From positions 558,001 to 622,000 of the forward strand of contig NZ_PPCN01000001.1 of the NCBI RefSeq assembly GCF_002906165.1: a stretch of DNA of 64,000 bases, in the 5' to 3' direction. A model generated the notes under the pieces. It made no database searches. It was given only the letters and a program-made list of their open reading frames with translations, and was not told where the DNA came from. Shown piece by piece: positions 61,533 through 64,000 of this stretch. The translations under genes and the position numbers were made by a program. Positions within the stretch are counted from its first letter, which is position 1, and the number at the start of each line of letters is the position of its first letter. The DNA comes from Roseibium marinum (lineage in GTDB: Bacteria; Pseudomonadota; Alphaproteobacteria; Rhizobiales; Stappiaceae).

Positions 61533-62480
61533 CTAACCCTCCGAATCTCGGGATTCAGCGTCATGCGCATGTGCTTTCCAGCCCTGAGCCTCGATAAATA
61601 TACGCCGGATGGATGGAAAACGGCTCTTGATTTCCCTTTCGAACTCGGAAATCGCCGCTTCGACATCCTCGGCCGGCATTCCATCGACAAAGTCGAAACT
61701 GGCATTGAGCAGGATTTCATTCGGGCCGAGATGCATCGTCAGCAATTCATTCGTGTTGCTGATCCGCTTGTCGTCCTCGAAGATTTTCCGGATGCTCGCG
61801 ACAACTTGCGGGTCCGCGCCTTCGCCGATCAGAAGTCCCTTGCTTTCGATCGCAAGAAGGACAGCGACAGCCGCAAGAACGATGCCGATCCCGATCGAGG
61901 CTGCTCCATCGAGTTCATGGATCTGGAAGACGTGGCTGCCGATGACGCCGATGAAGGCGATGACCAGACCGATCATCGCGGCGGTGTCCTCGAACAGCAC
62001 GGTGAAAACGGTCGGGTCCTTGGAACGCCTGATTTCGTGGAAAATCGATGCTTTCCCCCGAACGCGGTTGAACTCCTTGTAGGCGATGGTCCAGGCCACG
62101 CCTTCAAAGACCATGCTCAAGGCCAGGACGATGTAGTTCACGGTCGGGTCGGTAATCGCTTCAGGATGCTGCAGGCTCTTGACACCTTCGTAGATCGAAA
62201 GCCCCGCGCCGATGGCGAAGATCAGGATGGCGACGACAAAGGTCCAGAAATACAACTCCATTCCGTAACCGAACGGGTGATGCGCGTCCGGTTTCTTCTT
62301 GGCGCGTCTGATCCCGTGCAGCAAAAGCACCTGGTTGCCGGAATCCACCACGGAGTGAATTGCTTCCGACAGCATGGCCGAAGAACCGGTAAGGCTGGCC
62401 GCGATGAACTTGCTCACCGCAATCAGGCTGTTCCCCGCCAAAGCGGCATAGATGACCTTTTTCGAATGGCTGGCCGACAT
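61533..62480 (-). CDS. Cation diffusion facilitator (CDF) transporter
   Basis: A 315-aa CDF exporter with about six membrane segments. The metal-binding motifs are visible: SEAIHSVVDSGNQ in helix 2 and FEDTAAMIGL in helix 5. A cytoplasmic C-terminal metal-sensing domain ends near FIEAQGWKAHAHD. The ATG at 62480 has an AGGAAAA site. The metal cannot be read from the motifs; zinc, iron and cobalt are common. Confidence 0.9.
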   Translation of the reverse strand: MSASHSKKVIYAALAGNSLIAVSKFIAASLTGSSAMLSEAIHSVVDSGNQVLLLHGIRRAKKKPDAHHPFGYGMELYFWTFVVAILIFAIGAGLSIYEGVKSLQHPEAITDPTVNYIVLALSMVFEGVAWTIAYKEFNRVRGKASIFHEIRRSKDPTVFTVLFEDTAAMIGLVIAFIGVIGSHVFQIHELDGAASIGIGIVLAAVAVLLAIESKGLLIGEGADPQVVASIRKIFEDDKRISNTNELLTMHLGPNEILLNASFDFVDGMPAEDVEAAISEFEREIKSRFPSIRRIFIEAQGWKAHAHDAESRDSEG

Positions 62481-62765
62481 TGATTTTCCTGGAAAATTCA
62501 CTCGATGGTGAAATGCTGGATGTTAAAGGGCGCCGGAACGCCGCCAATGCGCCGCTCTCCAGCGCTATCGCGGCCTTGCCGCAATCAACATACGCCTTCG
62601 GGATTATCGAAAAGGCGGCGGAGGCGGAAACAACCTGACAGAACGGCATGCAGCTGCTCCGGGCAAACGGCTTGCCTGGGTTGGACGCTGCAGCTTGCCC
62701 GGTGGCATCTCATGCCGGCAGGGCGGAAGATTTCCGCCCCCCGTGAACCTTGGTGGCCGTAAACC

Positions 62766-63236
62766 TTAAGCCGGATTGAGCGTCAGCGACGAAACACCAA
62801 CGGCGATGTTCAGACCGGTGCCGCTTTCCACGCTCAGGGGCTGAAGGCCGATGTTCTTGAGCTGGCCGCCAACGAGCGCATTCGCGCCAAGGCCGATACC
62901 GAGCGACACACCGGTTGAAACGCCAACATATTTGCCGGCGAGAGCATGTGTACCGATTTCGCTGCCGGTCGGCGTAACCACGACCCATTTCAGATAGGTC
63001 TCACCCGTAACGCCGATATCGATGCCGATCTTGCTGATGGTGCCGGTGTAGGTTTCGACGGCTCCATCGGCCTGGATGAACGTGCAGGTGCCATTCTTGC
63101 TCGATCCAAGCAGCAGGCCGATGCCGCCTTCGATCGTGCATTCAAGAACGCCAAGTCTGGTCTGCTCGGCGGCGGAAGCTCCGACAGGGGCCGCGATAGC
63201 GGCTGCGATCATTGCGGCGAGAATTGTGGTTTTCAT
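62766..63236 (-). CDS. Secreted DUF992 protein
   Basis: A 156-aa protein with a Sec signal peptide (cleavage after about residue 26, near VGASAAEQ) and the DUF992 pattern: LGVLECTIEGGIGLLLGSSK, then YTGTISKIGIDIGVTG and the Gly-rich GVSTGVSLGIGLGANALVGG. It is probably periplasmic or outer-surface; the function of the family is unknown. The upstream frame to 63422 is not conserved. An AGAAGAAG site precedes the start. Confidence 0.88.
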   Translation of the reverse strand: MKTTILAAMIAAAIAAPVGASAAEQTRLGVLECTIEGGIGLLLGSSKNGTCTFIQADGAVETYTGTISKIGIDIGVTGETYLKWVVVTPTGSEIGTHALAGKYVGVSTGVSLGIGLGANALVGGQLKNIGLQPLSVESGTGLNIAVGVSSLTLNPA

Positions 63237-63716
63237 TTTTCTTCTTCTTTCATGTTGGCCCCCCAATCGCACTGGCAATTGGCGGACTTCGGGCGATGCT
63301 TGGTGACAAGAGACGTAGGTGCCGGTTCCGGCGCGGCTTTCAGGTGAAAGCACCGCGTTTAGTTCAGGTGCTCTCAAACGCTGCCGCGACCATTGGAGCA
63401 TCGTGCGTTCATTTGAACGCACACAAGATACTCCAACACTTCCGGATTGATCAACTTATGGATGTTTAATCCATTCCAATATACCATTCGTTGATCAAGT
63501 CTCACTCCGGAGAAGCCTTCGACTGCGGTGAGCCATCGTTGGCCCATATGTCGTTGCCGTCCCCGCGCTCGTTGCCTTTGGCGCGGGACGTCCGATGGCT
63601 TTCCCTGGCGCTGAGCCGGTTTTCGCCCTGCGCTGTGAAATAAACTTAGGCCCATTCAATGAATAAGACAAACGAATAATACTTGTAGTTTAAACAAGAA
63701 ATGCTTATGCAAAGTA
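63237..63716. other. 480-bp gap between the DUF992 gene and the LysR gene
   Basis: No gene supported. It contains the best-preserved copy of the dispersed palindromic element (63395-63457) and, at the right end, an AT-rich stretch (63640-63716) that should hold the LysR promoter. Confidence 0.55.
63395..63457 (-). repeat. Dispersed palindromic element, copy 6 (best-preserved)
   Basis: GGAGCATCGTGCGTTCA and TTTGAACGCACACAAGAT then ACTCCAACACTTCC and GGATTGATCAACTT. The first 40 bases form an imperfect palindrome centred on GCGTTCATTTGAACGC. Confidence 0.8.
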
Positions 63717-64000
63717 ATGGATATCATACTGGCCAGAACCTATCTGGAAGTCATAGCGGCGGGCAATTTCGTCAATGCCGCACGCCGGTTGAACATCACC
63801 CAGTCCGCGGTGTCGCTGCGCATCAAGAAGCTGGAGGAACTGCTGGGCCAGCCTGTCTTCATGCGGACAAAGTCGGGCACGTCCCTGACCCCGGCAGGCC
63901 GGCAATTCGAACGGTTTGCGTTGACGCTTGTCAAGGTCTGGGAAGAGGCCCGTCATCAGGTTTCGGTGCCGGCCGGTTACACGGAACGCCTTGTTATCGG
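63717..64000 (+). CDS. LysR family transcriptional regulator (5' part, runs off the window)
   Basis: Ninety-four codons from ATG at 63717 stay open to the window edge. The product starts MDIILARTYLEVIAAGNFVN, then ARRLNITQSAVSLRIKKLEE and GQPVFMRTK, the canonical LysR winged HTH, with TPAGRQFERFA closing the domain. The ligand-binding part lies outside the window, so the regulated pathway cannot be guessed. Confidence 0.93.
   Translation, partial: MDIILARTYLEVIAAGNFVNAARRLNITQSAVSLRIKKLEELLGQPVFMRTKSGTSLTPAGRQFERFALTLVKVWEEARHQVSVPAGYTERLVI

Overview
The window is GC-rich, tightly packed alphaproteobacterial chromosome. Gene order and marker genes point to Hyphomicrobiales (Rhizobiales), and the blend of marine-type transporters suggests a Stappiaceae-like bacterium (Roseibium/Stappia group); that last step is inference, not a search result. 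Markers are a stand-alone F1-ATPase operon (atpHAGDC), ChvI/ChvG, a truncated HprK with EIIA-Man and HPr, DivL, AddAB, class II EPSP synthase, a FYDLN acid-domain protein and a GcrA-like mini-protein.

Layout. 1-7.5 kb: an ABC peptide-type importer with a cog3964 amidohydrolase, a RidA-family protein, an IclR regulator and a SelA-like PLP enzyme, probably one catabolic unit. 7.9-15.4 kb: priA and atpHAGDC. 15.5-18.7 kb: a GAF/PAS/GGDEF cyclase and a 68-aa protein resembling only the C-terminal domain of GcrA. 18.9-22.2 kb: a molybdenum-cofactor maturation operon with XdhC split in two by a LysE exporter gene. 22.4-24.0 kb: pckA. 24.4-28.1 kb: a GntR/FCD regulator and TRAP transporter that separate pckA from chvI, neighbours in many rhizobia. 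28.7-32.7 kb: chvI-chvG-hprK-EIIA-ptsH. 32.8-35.4 kb: a CFA-type methyltransferase and a SatD/membrane-protein pair preceded by three phased palindromes. 35.6-50.7 kb: ahcY, divL, a tsaE-AmgK fusion, a MurU-like gene, addB, addA, trxA, grpE and a TRIC/UPF0126 membrane protein. 50.9-58.0 kb, minus strand: a 30-residue membrane micropeptide, lapA-like, ihfB, sppA, an FKBP, rpsA, cmk, aroA. 58.3-64 kb: FYDLN protein, tRNA-Ala(GGC), MscS, ZntB-like CorA, a CDF transporter, a DUF992 protein and the start of a LysR gene.

Most of the window is core chromosome. The points most worth following are: (i) SatD, which carries two motifs spaced like the metal-binding aspartates of class III nucleotide cyclases, plus a putative C-terminal HTH, a small membrane partner and a 29-bp-phased operator array; (ii) an uncharged 30-aa micropeptide gene with a strong ribosome binding site, followed directly by a strong stem-loop; (iii) the stand-alone GcrA C-terminal-domain protein; (iv) a dispersed intergenic palindromic element present six times, once between atpD and atpC, plus a second 34-bp repeat shared by two catabolic/transport loci; (v) the TsaE-AmgK fusion next to a MurU-like gene. 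No rRNA, prophage, IS transposase or CRISPR array was seen.
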